Made by a program: the position numbers and the translations under genes. Below, piece after piece: positions 1 through 13,135 of a DNA stretch of 64,000 nucleotides. Location of the stretch: the NCBI RefSeq assembly GCF_000730385.1, contig NZ_CP008849.1, forward strand, positions 434,001 through 498,000. The letters are read 5' to 3'. The DNA is from Alteromonas australica. GTDB lineage: Bacteria > Pseudomonadota > Gammaproteobacteria > Enterobacterales > Alteromonadaceae. The notes under the pieces were generated by a model that worked only from the letters and a program-made list of their open reading frames with translations, was not told the origin of the DNA and did no database searches. Positions within the stretch are counted from its first letter, which is position 1. Each line of letters starts with the position of its first letter.

Positions 1-2
1 TT

Positions 3-1484
3 GAATATCCGGTACTGAAGCGCGATTACCCACTGAATGAAAAAACCTATGGCATGTGGGCGAATGAAAAAGAAAACCCTTACACAGAAGATAAGCGCTT
101 CGATTGGTATCGCGGTTATCACGTGGGTGGCCGCTCTCTACTTTGGGGAAGACAAAGTTATCGTCTAAATAGAGAAGATTTTGAAGCCAATGGGAAAGAA
201 GGCATTGCTGTTGATTGGCCCATTCGATATGAAGATATCGCCCCTTGGTACGACTATGTAGAAAAATTTGCAGGCATCAGTGGAAATCGGGATGGGTTAG
301 ATGTACTCCCTGATGGCATCTTTCAGCCAGCCATGGCACTAAATTGCGTAGAAAAAGACGTGGCAGCAAGAGTTAAAAAAGCATTTAAGGGCAGTCGCCA
401 TATTATTTCTGGGCGCACTTCTAACATGACAGAACCTAAGCCGGAACACGGTAGAGTGAATTGTCAGTACCGCAATAAATGTTGGCTAGGTTGTCCTTTC
501 GGAGGCTATTTCAGTACGCAAAGTTCCACGTTGCCAGCTGCTATGAAAACTGGAAATTTGACGTTACGTCCTTTCTCCATTGTAAAAGAAATTTTATACG
601 ATAAAGATAAAAAGCGAGCCACTGGCGTTGAAGTGATCGATGCCGAAACAAACCAAACCTACGTCTTTAAAAGTAAGATAGTGTTTGTAAATGCGTCTGC
701 CTTTAATTCTACCTGGCTATTGATGAACTCTGCCACTGATGTTTGGGATGGCGGACTAGGCAGTAGCAGCGGAGAGCTGGGTCACAACGTTATGGATCAT
801 CATTTCAGAGTGGGGGCTTCGGCGCCGGTGGAAGGATTTGAGGACAAATACACCTATGGCCGACGACCCAGTGGCTTTTACGTTCCTAGGTTTAGGAATT
901 GGGGGAACGACAAACGTGATTACCTGCGTGGCTTTGGTTATCAAGGTGGAGCAGGACGTGGTGGTTGGAGTAAAGATGTGGCTGAACTTGGTGTGGGGGC
1001 AGGCTTAAAAGAAACGCTGTCAGAGCCAGGTGATTGGACAATTGGAATGACAGGGTTTGGGGAAATGCTTCCTGATCACGAGAACCGCATCTACCTGAAT
1101 AAAAAGGTCACCGATAAATGGGGGCTTCCGGTACTTGCCATGGATGTAGAAATTAAAGAAAACGAACTCAAAATGCGCAAAGACATGCAGCAAGATGCTA
1201 TGGAAATGTTTGAAGCGGCGGGGCTTAAAAACGTGCAAGGCTGGGATGCTGAGTATGCCCCGGGGATGGGTATTCATGAAATGGGTACGGCAAGAATGGG
1301 TAGAGATCCAAAAACCTCGGTACTCAACGGTCACAACCAAGTATGGGACGCCCCCAATGTGTTTGTCACTGACGGCGCTTGCATGACTTCAGCAAGCTGC
1401 GTTAATCCTTCGCTAACTTACATGGCACTTACTGCCAGAGCGGCCAGCTTTGCCGTAGAGGAACTCAAAAGAGGTAACCTTTAA
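3..1484 (+). CDS. GMC-family FAD oxidoreductase, large subunit (5' end outside window)
   Basis: This is the C-terminal part of a GMC oxidoreductase. The frame is open to the window edge, so the N-terminal FAD-binding Rossmann motif lies upstream and about 493 residues are visible. An FAD-contact motif (HVGGRSLLWG) is seen near position 120. A Cys-rich stretch with a CWLGCPFGG core lies near 480-510. The GMC C-terminal domain ends the protein, with the likely catalytic His in HEMGTARMG (codon at 1275) and an Asn in NPSLTYMALTARA (codon at 1404). Its stop overlaps the start of the small-subunit gene by one base. Family knowledge: GMC proteins paired with such a small subunit are membrane-linked sugar or glucoside-3-dehydrogenases that oxidise sugars in the periplasm. 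The substrate here is inferred, and a gluconate-type dehydrogenase is the alternative. Confidence 0.85.
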   Translation, partial: EYPVLKRDYPLNEKTYGMWANEKENPYTEDKRFDWYRGYHVGGRSLLWGRQSYRLNREDFEANGKEGIAVDWPIRYEDIAPWYDYVEKFAGISGNRDGLDVLPDGIFQPAMALNCVEKDVAARVKKAFKGSRHIISGRTSNMTEPKPEHGRVNCQYRNKCWLGCPFGGYFSTQSSTLPAAMKTGNLTLRPFSIVKEILYDKDKKRATGVEVIDAETNQTYVFKSKIVFVNASAFNSTWLLMNSATDVWDGGLGSSSGELGHNVMDHHFRVGASAPVEGFEDKYTYGRRPSGFYVPRFRNWGNDKRDYLRGFGYQGGAGRGGWSKDVAELGVGAGLKETLSEPGDWTIGMTGFGEMLPDHENRIYLNKKVTDKWGLPVLAMDVEIKENELKMRKDMQQDAMEMFEAAGLKNVQGWDAEYAPGMGIHEMGTARMGRDPKTSVLNGHNQVWDAPNVFVTDGACMTSASCVNPSLTYMALTARAASFAVEELKRGNL

Positions 1485-2101
1485 TGCAACGACGCGACTT
1501 ACTAAAACTGATAGCCACTGCTACCGGAACTATGATGGTAGGCGGGCAGGCTTTGGCCTATGACTTAGTGCAACCTGTACCCTTGAGTGATACCGGGTTT
1601 AGCAAAGACGAGGTTGCTTTGCTTAACGAAATGGGGGAGGTCATTCTACCTAAAACGGATACGCCAGGGGCAAAAGAGGCCAATGTGGGGGCGACAATGG
1701 CGGTGTTGGTTGCCGATTGCTACACGCCTGTCTTACAGAAAACCTTTAAGCAGGGGTTACTCGATATCAACAAGCGCTGTAAAAAAGCGTATGGCAACGA
1801 TTTTTTATTATTGTCTGCTGAACAACGAACTGCCCTTTTCAATACGCTAGACACAGAAGCGAAAGCTGCCAATCTTGCGAAAGGGTTGTCTGCAAATCTT
1901 GAAATGAGCCGCCCAAATCATTGGGAACCGGGTGATGCCGCCCCTGCGCCACATTACTTTACGTTACTAAAGCAATTAACCCTGTATTGCTTTTTTACCT
2001 CGAAAGTGGGAGCCACCAAGGTGCTTAGATACGTGGCAATTCCGGGGTACTACGATGGCGACTTCCCTTATAAAAAAGGCGACAAAGCATGGGCAACATA
2101 A
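1484..2101 (+). CDS. Gluconate 2-dehydrogenase subunit 3-like small subunit with Tat signal
   Basis: The 205-residue protein belongs to the gluconate 2-dehydrogenase subunit 3 family, the small partner of GMC-type dehydrogenases. It opens with MQRRDLLKLIATATG and a hydrophobic stretch ending in ALA near residue 25, which is a twin-arginine (Tat) signal. The family motif of the form ILPKTDTPGAKEANV is near residue 55. The start ATG overlaps the upstream stop (TAATG), so the two genes are translationally coupled. In related LacAC or gluconate dehydrogenase complexes this subunit carries the Tat signal and is thought to bring the folded FAD subunit across the membrane. No cytochrome c subunit lies between here and tuf; one could lie upstream of the window. 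Confidence 0.85.
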   Translation: MQRRDLLKLIATATGTMMVGGQALAYDLVQPVPLSDTGFSKDEVALLNEMGEVILPKTDTPGAKEANVGATMAVLVADCYTPVLQKTFKQGLLDINKRCKKAYGNDFLLLSAEQRTALFNTLDTEAKAANLAKGLSANLEMSRPNHWEPGDAAPAPHYFTLLKQLTLYCFFTSKVGATKVLRYVAIPGYYDGDFPYKKGDKAWAT

Positions 2102-2170
2102 CGTCTGAACCAAATCGCTTTCAGACAAAATAGCCATCGTTCTTAAAGACACTATGAGATAGGAAATACC

Positions 2171-2926
2171 ATGACCTTAAGAAAACAATGCCTAATCGCA
2201 CTTTCACTGACGTGTGCTATGTCGGGCAGTGCAATAAGCCAAGAAGATAACGGGCTTACTCGGGCTCAGCAGGCGGCGAAAACAGAAGTATGGGAACCGG
2301 TTCCGGCAGCCGTCACGGCCAATAAAGGAGAGGTGCCTTCAGACGCTATTGCGCTATTTGGCGAGGGGCTTAATGCATGGACTGCCATGGATGAAACGCC
2401 AGCAGACTGGACGGTTAAGGGGAATGTGGTGACGGTGAAACCAGGGGCCGGGGACATTAAAACAAAACAAGCGTTTTGCGACATTCAGTTGCACCTAGAA
2501 TGGAAAGTGCCAGCACCTGACGCCACCATGAAAGGTCAACAACGTAATAACAGCGGTCTATTCCTACAGCAACGTTATGAAATTCAAGTACTTGATTCAT
2601 ATAACAACCAAACCTACCCGAACGGACAAGCGGGAAGCGTCTACAAGCAGACTATTCCGCTGGTCAATGCCATGAGACCGCCTGAGACATGGCAGGAATA
2701 CGATATTATCTATTCTGCCCCTGTGTTTGACGGCGAGCAGCTTGTGAAACCCGGATTTGTGACGGTGTTACATAACGGGGTTTTAGTACAAAACCATACT
2801 GAAATTCAGGGAACTACCGAGTGGATAGGCGCGCCTAAATACCGAGCTCACGGTTGCGCACCTCTGCAATTACAAGATCATGGCAATAAGGTTAGCTTTC
2901 GCAATATGTGGGTAAGAGAGCTGTAA
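2171..2926 (+). CDS. DUF1080 (3-keto-disaccharide hydrolase family) secreted protein
   Basis: The 251-residue protein has a signal peptide (hydrophobic residues 6-20, likely cleavage after AIS near residue 23). A single concanavalin-like DUF1080/PF06439 domain fills the rest. Recognisable family blocks are NSGLFLQQRYEIQVLDSY, VTVLHNGVLVQNHTE and the C-terminal LQLQDHGNKVSFRNMW. A good ribosome binding site (AGGA, 7 bases before ATG) supports the start. PF06439 proteins are linked to cleavage of 3-keto-glycosides. Placed directly after a GMC dehydrogenase pair, it suggests a periplasmic route: oxidise a glycoside at C3, then split the 3-keto product. The exact substrate is unknown. The gene is followed after only 16 bases by the tuf fragment, with no terminator between them. 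Confidence 0.82.
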   Translation: MTLRKQCLIALSLTCAMSGSAISQEDNGLTRAQQAAKTEVWEPVPAAVTANKGEVPSDAIALFGEGLNAWTAMDETPADWTVKGNVVTVKPGAGDIKTKQAFCDIQLHLEWKVPAPDATMKGQQRNNSGLFLQQRYEIQVLDSYNNQTYPNGQAGSVYKQTIPLVNAMRPPETWQEYDIIYSAPVFDGEQLVKPGFVTVLHNGVLVQNHTEIQGTTEWIGAPKYRAHGCAPLQLQDHGNKVSFRNMWVREL

Positions 2927-2942
2927 ATTGGCCACCTAGGTA

Positions 2943-3584
2943 ATGGCAAAAGAAAAGTTTGAACGTACGAAACCCCACGTAAACGTGGGTACTATCGGCC
3001 ACGTTGACCACGGTAAAACTACGCTAACTGCAGCTATCACTACAGTTCTTTCTAAAACTTACGGCGGTTCTGCTCAGGCTTTCGATCAAATCGATAACGC
3101 GCCTGAAGAGAAAGCACGTGGTATCACCATTTCTACTTCACACGTAGAGTATGACACTCCTACTCGTCACTACGCTCACGTAGACTGCCCAGGACACGCT
3201 GATTACGTTAAAAACATGATCACCGGTGCTGCTCAGATGGACGGTGGTATCCTAGTAGTTGCTGCGACTGATGGCCCTATGCCTCAGACTCGTGAGCACA
3301 TCCTACTTGGTCGTCAGGTTGGTATTCCTTACATCATCGTATTCATGAACAAATGTGACATGGTTGATGATGAAGAGCTTCTAGAGCTAGTAGAAATGGA
3401 AGTTCGTGAACTTCTTAACGAATACGAATTCCCTGGTGATGACCTTCCAGTTATCCAAGGTTCTGCGCTTAAAGCCCTTGAAGGCGACGCAGAATGGGAA
3501 AAGAAAATCATCGAGCTTGGTGAAGCGCTTGATTCATACATCCCAGAGCCAGAGCGTGCAATCGAAATTGCCCGAGAGGCTTAA
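2943..3584 (+). pseudogene. tuf: Truncated tuf (EF-Tu G domain only), fused to a 23S 3' tail
   Basis: The first ~207 codons are near-identical to EF-Tu. They show the G1 loop GHVDHGKT (residues 19-26), DCPGH (81-85), NKCD (136-139) and SAL (about 174). Full EF-Tu has about 394 residues. After PEPERAIE the reading frame leaves EF-Tu and translates six residues of sequence matching the 3' end of 23S rRNA (IAREA), then stops. Domains II and III are therefore missing and the product should not deliver tRNA. The start sits 16 bases after the DUF1080 stop, with only a weak AGG in front, and the usual tuf neighbours (fusA or tRNA genes) are absent. There is no decay in the retained part, so the truncation is recent or is an assembly join between multicopy tuf and rrn sequences. 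Confidence 0.9.
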
Positions 3585-3597
3585 CCATACAACGCCT
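3566..3597 (+). repeat. Copy of the 23S rRNA 3' end (left copy of a direct repeat flanking the rrn operon)
   Basis: These 32 bases match 8335-8365, the last bases of the 23S gene and its first flanking bases, with one extra T. This left copy reads GGCTTAACC, the canonical form that can pair with GTTAAG at the 23S 5' end. The repeat begins inside the tuf frame and marks the join. The two copies lie 4.77 kb apart and bracket 16S and 23S. Confidence 0.85.
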
Positions 3598-3717
3598 AAA
3601 AGGCTTCGTGAGAAGTTGGCGTTGTAAGCAAAGACAAGCTAAAAGCAAGACAGAGTAAAAAGTAGTTACTCACTGATTGAATTAATATTATCTTTCCCGA
3701 CGCCAGAAAGAATATTT
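3598..3717 (+). other. 23S-flank/rrn spacer sequence between tuf fragment and 16S
   Basis: After the 23S tail an 8-bp stem (ACAACGCC near 3589 with GGCGTTGT near 3620) forms a hairpin like a 23S 3' flank or 23S-5S spacer. AT-rich sequence follows, and then 16S starts directly. I find no rrn-like -35/-10 pair and no boxA element (TGCTCTTTA type), so the normal rrn promoter and leader region are not seen here. The stretch looks like a 23S-5S spacer joined to 16S. Confidence 0.5.
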
Positions 3718-8356
<4,639 letters not shown>

Positions 8357-8365
8357 ACAACGCCT

Positions 8366-8387
8366 ACCCGCCATAAGGCGGGTTTTT
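8366..8387 (+). terminator. Rho-independent terminator-like hairpin between 23S and 5S
   Basis: A perfect 7-bp stem (ACCCGCC at 8366-8372 with GGCGGGT at 8377-8383), a 4-base loop and a run of T form a textbook terminator shape. It lies between 23S and 5S, only 9 bases before the 5S start, in an unusually short spacer of about 40 bases. A terminator here would cut 5S off from the operon, unless rRNA antitermination overrides it or the junction is artificial. Confidence 0.6.
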
Positions 8388-8396
8388 CTAATAGGG

Positions 8397-8513
8397 ACTT
8401 GGCGACCATAGCGTTTTGGACCCACCTGAACCCATTCCGAACTCAGAAGTGAAACGTATTAGCGCCGATGGTAGTGTGGGGTTTCCCCATGTGAGAGTAG
8501 GACACTGCCAAGC
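8397..8513 (+). rRNA. rrf: 5S ribosomal RNA
   Basis: This is a 5S rRNA of about 117 bases. The ends pair (ACTTGGC with GCCAAGC). The conserved core CCGAACTCAGAAGTGAAACG lies near 8436-8455 and the GATGGTAGTGTGGGG block near 8467-8481. No clear terminator follows within the next 120 bases, which contain no gene. Confidence 0.95.
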
Positions 8514-8639
8514 AAATTCTTAAAATTCGGAAAGCTGTTTGTTCTCTACACATTCAATTCGTTCTTGCTTTGAGTCCATCAAAACCCTTTCTTACTTTGG
8601 CATGCTTAGGATGACTTTCAGACACGGTGAGAATATTCG

Positions 8640-9179
8640 ATGACCGAACCAGTTATATTAAACGCAGCCTTTAACCCAGCGGTTAAACGCTATTGGCTAG
8701 TTAGCTTTTTGTTGTTTTCAACCTTCACTGTTGTGGGTATTCCTTTACTGATTATTACCATACCCCTGTTTTTATTTTTCAGTTCCAAAATTATAAATGC
8801 AATGTCTGCGACGATTACCGAACGCAAGTTAGTTGTTAAACGCGGTATTTGGCATAAAGAAGAGAAGTCTATTCCGTTAGAAAAAATTACCGACGTAGCC
8901 ATGATTCAGGGGCCCCTAATGCGTATGTTCGATCTATACCGGCTTAGCTTTGAAACTGCAGGTCAGTCAGCACAAGGTGCACTAGTTTCATTAATAGGAA
9001 TTGATGATGCAGAGGGCTTTAGAGAAACAATACTTTCGCAAAAAGATAAGATGAATACGGCTGCAACGCCTAACTATGAAAACAAACGTACAAAAGATAG
9101 CGAAATGACAGAGCTACTATCGAGTGTAAAGCGAATTGAAGTGCTCTTAGAAGAAATGCTGAGAGAGAAAAAACACTAG
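8640..9179 (+). CDS. Bacterial PH-domain membrane protein
   Basis: The 179-residue protein has a hydrophobic region at residues 18-48, likely two close membrane spans. A bacterial pleckstrin-homology-like domain (bPH2/YdbS type) follows at about 52-125. Its hallmark strand pattern reads ITERKLVVKRGIWHKEEKSIPLEKITDVAMIQG, broken here as two blocks (ITERKLVVKRGIW, then EKSIPLEKITDVAM). A charged C-terminal helix (residues 150-179) looks coiled-coil. Family members sit in the cytoplasmic membrane, and no enzyme activity is known. The gene stands alone between 5S and gpmA, with start ATG at 8640. The role is unknown. Confidence 0.7.
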   Translation: MTEPVILNAAFNPAVKRYWLVSFLLFSTFTVVGIPLLIITIPLFLFFSSKIINAMSATITERKLVVKRGIWHKEEKSIPLEKITDVAMIQGPLMRMFDLYRLSFETAGQSAQGALVSLIGIDDAEGFRETILSQKDKMNTAATPNYENKRTKDSEMTELLSSVKRIEVLLEEMLREKKH

Positions 9180-9230
9180 TATTATCGCCACGTCGTTTTT
9201 ATACACCTCTGGTTCGCCACGCATAAAAAA

Positions 9231-9290
9231 ACCAGCTGAATAAAGTGCTCTAATTAGACCTACATCTATGTAGGCTCTTCACACAGCTGG
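9231..9290 (-). terminator. Compound terminator of gpmA
   Basis: Read on the minus strand, CCAGCTG and CAGCTGG (9284-9290 and 9232-9238) close a long hairpin. Inside it is a second perfect hairpin, CCTACAT/ATGTAGG (9259-9274). The outer stem is followed by seven T on the minus strand, which fits termination after gpmA. Confidence 0.7.
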
Positions 9291-9317
9291 CTTAGCTTAA
9301 TCAAAACAAAACGTGTT

Positions 9318-10064
9318 TTACTTAGCTTGACCCTGTTTGGCTACAGCATCCATCATTGCTTTAATTGCGTCAGCATCACCTAAATACTCTTTAGAAATAG
9401 GCTTCAGGTTCTCATCTAGTTCATATACTAGCGGTACACCTGTAGGGATATTTAAGCCAAGCACTTCTTCATCAGACATGCCGTCTAAGTATTTAACTAG
9501 GGCACGTAAACTGTTCCCGTGGGCCGCAATAATAACGCGTTTGCCAGCTTGAATGTCTGGGCGAATAACATCGTGCCAGTAAGGTAACACGCGTTCTATC
9601 GTGAGTTTAAGGCTTTCACCGCGAGGAAGAATCTCTGCATCTACGTTGTTATAACGAGCATCGTGTCCAGGGAAATGTTCACTTTCCGTTTCTACCGCTG
9701 GCGGTGGAATATCAAAGCTACGGCGCCAAATTTTAACTTGCTCTTCACCGTGCTTAGCTGCAGTTTCAGCTTTATCTAGGCCAGTTAGCGCACCGTAGTG
9801 ACGTTCATTTAAGCGCCAATGACGCTCAACGGGAAGGTAGTGTTGTCCCATTTCTTCAAGCGCAATATTAAGGGTTTTAATAGCGCGAAGTAATACTGAG
9901 GTGTAGGCCTGATCAAATTCAAAACCTGCATCCTTCATTAATTGACCAGCCGTCTTAGCTTGCGCTACGCCAGTGTCGGTCAAATCCACGTCATGCCAGC
10001 CTGTGAAACGGTTTTCAAGGTTCCACTGACTCTCTCCGTGACGAATAAGTACCAGTTTATACAT
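9318..10064 (-). CDS. gpmA: 2,3-bisphosphoglycerate-dependent phosphoglycerate mutase
   Basis: The enzyme interconverts 3- and 2-phosphoglycerate in glycolysis and gluconeogenesis in the cytoplasm. The 248-residue protein is the usual dPGM length. The phosphohistidine motif [10 protein letters not shown] is at residues 6-15 (His9). The fingerprint [10 protein letters not shown] follows, and the acid/base Glu is in [14 protein letters not shown] second active-site His is in [11 protein letters not shown] near residue 184. A longer frame exists up to 10109. I chose the internal ATG at 10064 because the family starts there and AGGTAA lies 8 bases upstream. The gene is monocistronic, with its own terminator. 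Confidence 0.95.
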   Translation of the reverse strand: MYKLVLIRHGESQWNLENRFTGWHDVDLTDTGVAQAKTAGQLMKDAGFEFDQAYTSVLLRAIKTLNIALEEMGQHYLPVERHWRLNERHYGALTGLDKAETAAKHGEEQVKIWRRSFDIPPPAVETESEHFPGHDARYNNVDAEILPRGESLKLTIERVLPYWHDVIRPDIQAGKRVIIAAHGNSLRALVKYLDGMSDEEVLGLNIPTGVPLVYELDENLKPISKEYLGDADAIKAMMDAVAKQGQAK

Positions 10065-10377
10065 AGTAAAGTTACCTGTGGCGTTAAAGTGAATATATCT
10101 GAATAACACCTAATCAAATAGACGTTCAGACGTATATAGAAAATCGTGCTGCTATCATCCTTGATTGGCAATAAAAAATCCAGTTTCCTTAACTGGAATT
10201 CTACAGGTCGGTGTTGATGAACTTTTTTTCACCTTTGTTGCGTATACATGGTAAGTCACGGTCAATCAGCATAAATAGGTTTGTGCTGATACGAAATAAA
10301 ACAGGTAAGTGTACGCAGACACACTAGCTGCTCCGTGAATTTTATTTATTGAACAGGCAAATAAGGAAGGTGAGCGC
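10065..10377. promoter_or_regulatory. Divergent gpmA/acnA control region with a minus-strand hairpin and T run
   Basis: This 313-base gap should hold both promoters. On the minus strand (gpmA side), CCAGTT and AACTGG (10180-10196) form a 6-bp stem followed by ATTTTTTATT, a terminator-like shape about 115 bases before the gpmA ATG. It could be an attenuator in the gpmA leader or a weak unrelated stem. No other gene is seen. Confidence 0.4.
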
Positions 10378-13092
10378 GTGAAATACCAATCATTTACCAC
10401 TATAGAAAGTAGTGGCAACGCTTATAAAGCAATTAGTTTCGACAATCTTAGTGAAAAATACGCACTAGACCGACTTCCATTTTGTATCAAAATCCTGTTA
10501 GAAAACTTGTTACGTCATGAAGACAAAGAGTTTGTCTCAAGCGACGATATAGAGCAAGTCGCTAAGTGGGATACCGAGAACCATGCGCAACATGAAATTT
10601 CTTTCGTTCCGGCAAGGGTAATCCTACAGGATTTCACTGGTGTTCCCGCCATTGTTGATTTAGCCGCCATGCGAGATGCCATTAACAAACTTGGTGGTGA
10701 TGCCCAGGCAATTAATCCACTGAATCCAGTGGAATTAGTCATTGATCATTCTGTTATGGTTGACCACTTCGGTGAAGAAGATGCCCTTGAGAAGAACACA
10801 GATATTGAAATTCAGCGTAACAAAGAGCGCTACCAGTTCCTTAAGTGGGGGCAATCTAGCTTTGATAACTTCAAAGTGGTTCCTCCCGGCCGAGGTATTG
10901 TGCATCAGGTAAACCTTGAGTATTTAGCTCGATGTGCGTTTACTAAGCAGGACGGCAATGACACGCTAGTTTATCCAGATACGTTAGTTGGCACCGACTC
11001 CCACACCACCATGATCAATGGGTTAGGTGTATTGGGATGGGGGGTAGGTGGCATTGAAGCTGAAGCAGCAATGTTGGGGCAACCGGTGACTATGTTACTA
11101 CCCAAAGTGGTCGGGTTTAGATTATCAGGTGAATTGCCTGCCGGCGTTACGGCTACCGACATGGTGCTCACTATTACCCAACAGTTACGACAACACGGCG
11201 TGGTGGGTAAGTTTGTTGAGTTTTATGGTCCAGGGTTAAAACATCTCACTACTGCAGACAGAGCGACCATCGCAAACATGGCTCCAGAATACGGCGCCAC
11301 ATGTGGTATTTTTCCTATTGATGATGTGGCGCTCGACTATTTAAGGCTGACAGGAAGAGACGAAGCGCAAATTACGCTAGTGGAAACTTACGCCAAATCT
11401 TCCAATCTGTGGCATGACGATTTCACTAAAGATGCACAGTACCACGAAACACTAGAACTCAATCTGAATGAAGTGGTTCCCTCCATTGCGGGGCCTAAGC
11501 GTCCACAAGACAAAATCGCGTTGGATAACGCGGCGGAGGCCTTCAATGAGTGGCATAAGTCTCTGATTGATGTACAAGTCATCGAAGAAGAGGCTAAATT
11601 TGTAGCGGAAGGCGGTGTTGCACCAGAAATTGATGAAGAACACGATTCCTATGTTGAATTTGGTGGCAAGAAGTTTAATTTGGAAGATGGGGCAATTGTT
11701 ATTGCGGCTATCACCAGCTGTACCAATACGTCAAATGCTTCCGTGTTAATAGGGGCAGGTTTGCTGGCCCAGAAAGCGGTTGAAAAAGGCCTAGCGCGCA
11801 AGCCATGGGTGAAAACATCACTCGCGCCTGGTTCGCAAGTTGTCACTCAGTATCTTGAAGATGCGCAATTAATGGATCCCCTGAAAGCCCTTGGTTTTAA
11901 TTTAGTGGGATACGGTTGTACCACGTGTATTGGAAATTCAGGTCCTCTGCCTGACGAAATTTCAAGCGCCATTAGAAAGGCCAAGCTGACGGTGACATCG
12001 GTTTTATCTGGTAACCGTAATTTCGAGGGTCGGATTCATGCAGATATTGCGGCTAACTACCTGGCTTCACCGCCGTTGGTTGTGGCTTACGCTATAGCGG
12101 GCAATATGAATATTGATATTACTCGAGAACCCTTGGGCACTGATGACAGTGGAAATCCAGTGTATTTGAAAGATATCTGGCCAACAAAAGAGGAAATTGA
12201 TTCACGTATTGCGAAGTATGTATCTGGTGACTTGTTCAAAGAAAAGTATGCGGACGTTTTCAAAGGAAACGGCGTGTGGAATGATTTGCCTGTCAGCAAA
12301 ACGTCTGTGTATGACTGGCCCGACTCTACCTATATTAAGCATCCCCCGTTTTTTCAAACCATGGGCAGTACACCGGAAGTTCTCACGTCTATTGAGAACG
12401 CCCGTTGTCTCGTTAAAGTGGGCGACTCCATTACCACCGACCACATTTCCCCGGCGGGCTCCATTGCGCCAAACAGTCCGGCAGGCTTGTATTTACAGGA
12501 AAATGGTATTGACGTAAAAGACTTCAATTCTTATGGCTCTCGTCGTGGTAACCATGAAGTGATGATGCGCGGCACCTTTGCTAACGTAAGGTTAAAAAAC
12601 CATTTGGCACCAGGTACAACGGGCAGCGCTACTACTCACTTCCCGAGTGGCGATGCCATGTCTATCTTCGATGCGGCAATGCGTTATAAAGAAGAAGGTA
12701 CCCCAGCCATTGTCATTGGCGGCAAGGAGTATGGTACAGGCTCAAGTCGAGATTGGGCGGCAAAAGGCCCCTCGTTGATGGGCGTCAAAGTCGTATTTGC
12801 TGAAAGCTATGAGCGAATTCACCGCTCAAACCTCATTGGGATGGGGATTTTACCTCTTCAGTTTAAATCTGGCGACAGCGCTGAAAGCTTAAACATTAAG
12901 GGGAATGAAACCTTCTCTATAGATGCTATTGAGCGAGGCCAAAAAGACGTGCAAGTGAAAATGACCTCTTTCGAAGGGGAAACCACAAAGTTCATGATGG
13001 ATATTAGGATTGATACATCTAATGAGTTCACCTACTTCGAACATGGTGGCATTTTACATTACGTGATTCGTGAATATTTAAAACACGCTTAA
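10378..13092 (+). CDS. acnA: Aconitate hydratase A
   Basis: The enzyme isomerises citrate and isocitrate via cis-aconitate in the TCA cycle, using a [4Fe-4S] cluster. The 904-residue protein follows AcnA/IRP1 order throughout. Cluster ligands are Cys448 (SCTNTS) and Cys514/Cys517 (GCTTCIG), with the same 66 and 3 residue spacing as IRP1. The substrate-binding block DSHTTMINGLGVLGWGVGG is near residue 203, and the C-terminal swivel domain carries SYGSRRGNHEVMMRGTF. It is the AcnA type, not AcnB, by length and domain order. The start is GTG at 10378, with GGAAGGTGAG just upstream. It is transcribed alone, ending in a terminator shared with the convergent ATPase gene. Confidence 0.96.
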   Translation: MKYQSFTTIESSGNAYKAISFDNLSEKYALDRLPFCIKILLENLLRHEDKEFVSSDDIEQVAKWDTENHAQHEISFVPARVILQDFTGVPAIVDLAAMRDAINKLGGDAQAINPLNPVELVIDHSVMVDHFGEEDALEKNTDIEIQRNKERYQFLKWGQSSFDNFKVVPPGRGIVHQVNLEYLARCAFTKQDGNDTLVYPDTLVGTDSHTTMINGLGVLGWGVGGIEAEAAMLGQPVTMLLPKVVGFRLSGELPAGVTATDMVLTITQQLRQHGVVGKFVEFYGPGLKHLTTADRATIANMAPEYGATCGIFPIDDVALDYLRLTGRDEAQITLVETYAKSSNLWHDDFTKDAQYHETLELNLNEVVPSIAGPKRPQDKIALDNAAEAFNEWHKSLIDVQVIEEEAKFVAEGGVAPEIDEEHDSYVEFGGKKFNLEDGAIVIAAITSCTNTSNASVLIGAGLLAQKAVEKGLARKPWVKTSLAPGSQVVTQYLEDAQLMDPLKALGFNLVGYGCTTCIGNSGPLPDEISSAIRKAKLTVTSVLSGNRNFEGRIHADIAANYLASPPLVVAYAIAGNMNIDITREPLGTDDSGNPVYLKDIWPTKEEIDSRIAKYVSGDLFKEKYADVFKGNGVWNDLPVSKTSVYDWPDSTYIKHPPFFQTMGSTPEVLTSIENARCLVKVGDSITTDHISPAGSIAPNSPAGLYLQENGIDVKDFNSYGSRRGNHEVMMRGTFANVRLKNHLAPGTTGSATTHFPSGDAMSIFDAAMRYKEEGTPAIVIGGKEYGTGSSRDWAAKGPSLMGVKVVFAESYERIHRSNLIGMGILPLQFKSGDSAESLNIKGNETFSIDAIERGQKDVQVKMTSFEGETTKFMMDIRIDTSNEFTYFEHGGILHYVIREYLKHA

Positions 13093-13110
13093 TTCGTAAG
13101 TCGATGTGAA

Positions 13111-13135
13111 AGGGAGCGTAAAGCTCCCTTTTTAT
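13111..13135. terminator. Bidirectional terminator between acnA and the GspE-like gene
   Basis: A perfect 7-bp stem (AGGGAGC/GCTCCCT, 13111-13130) with loop GTAAA has T after it and A before it. It therefore serves both converging genes. Confidence 0.85.
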
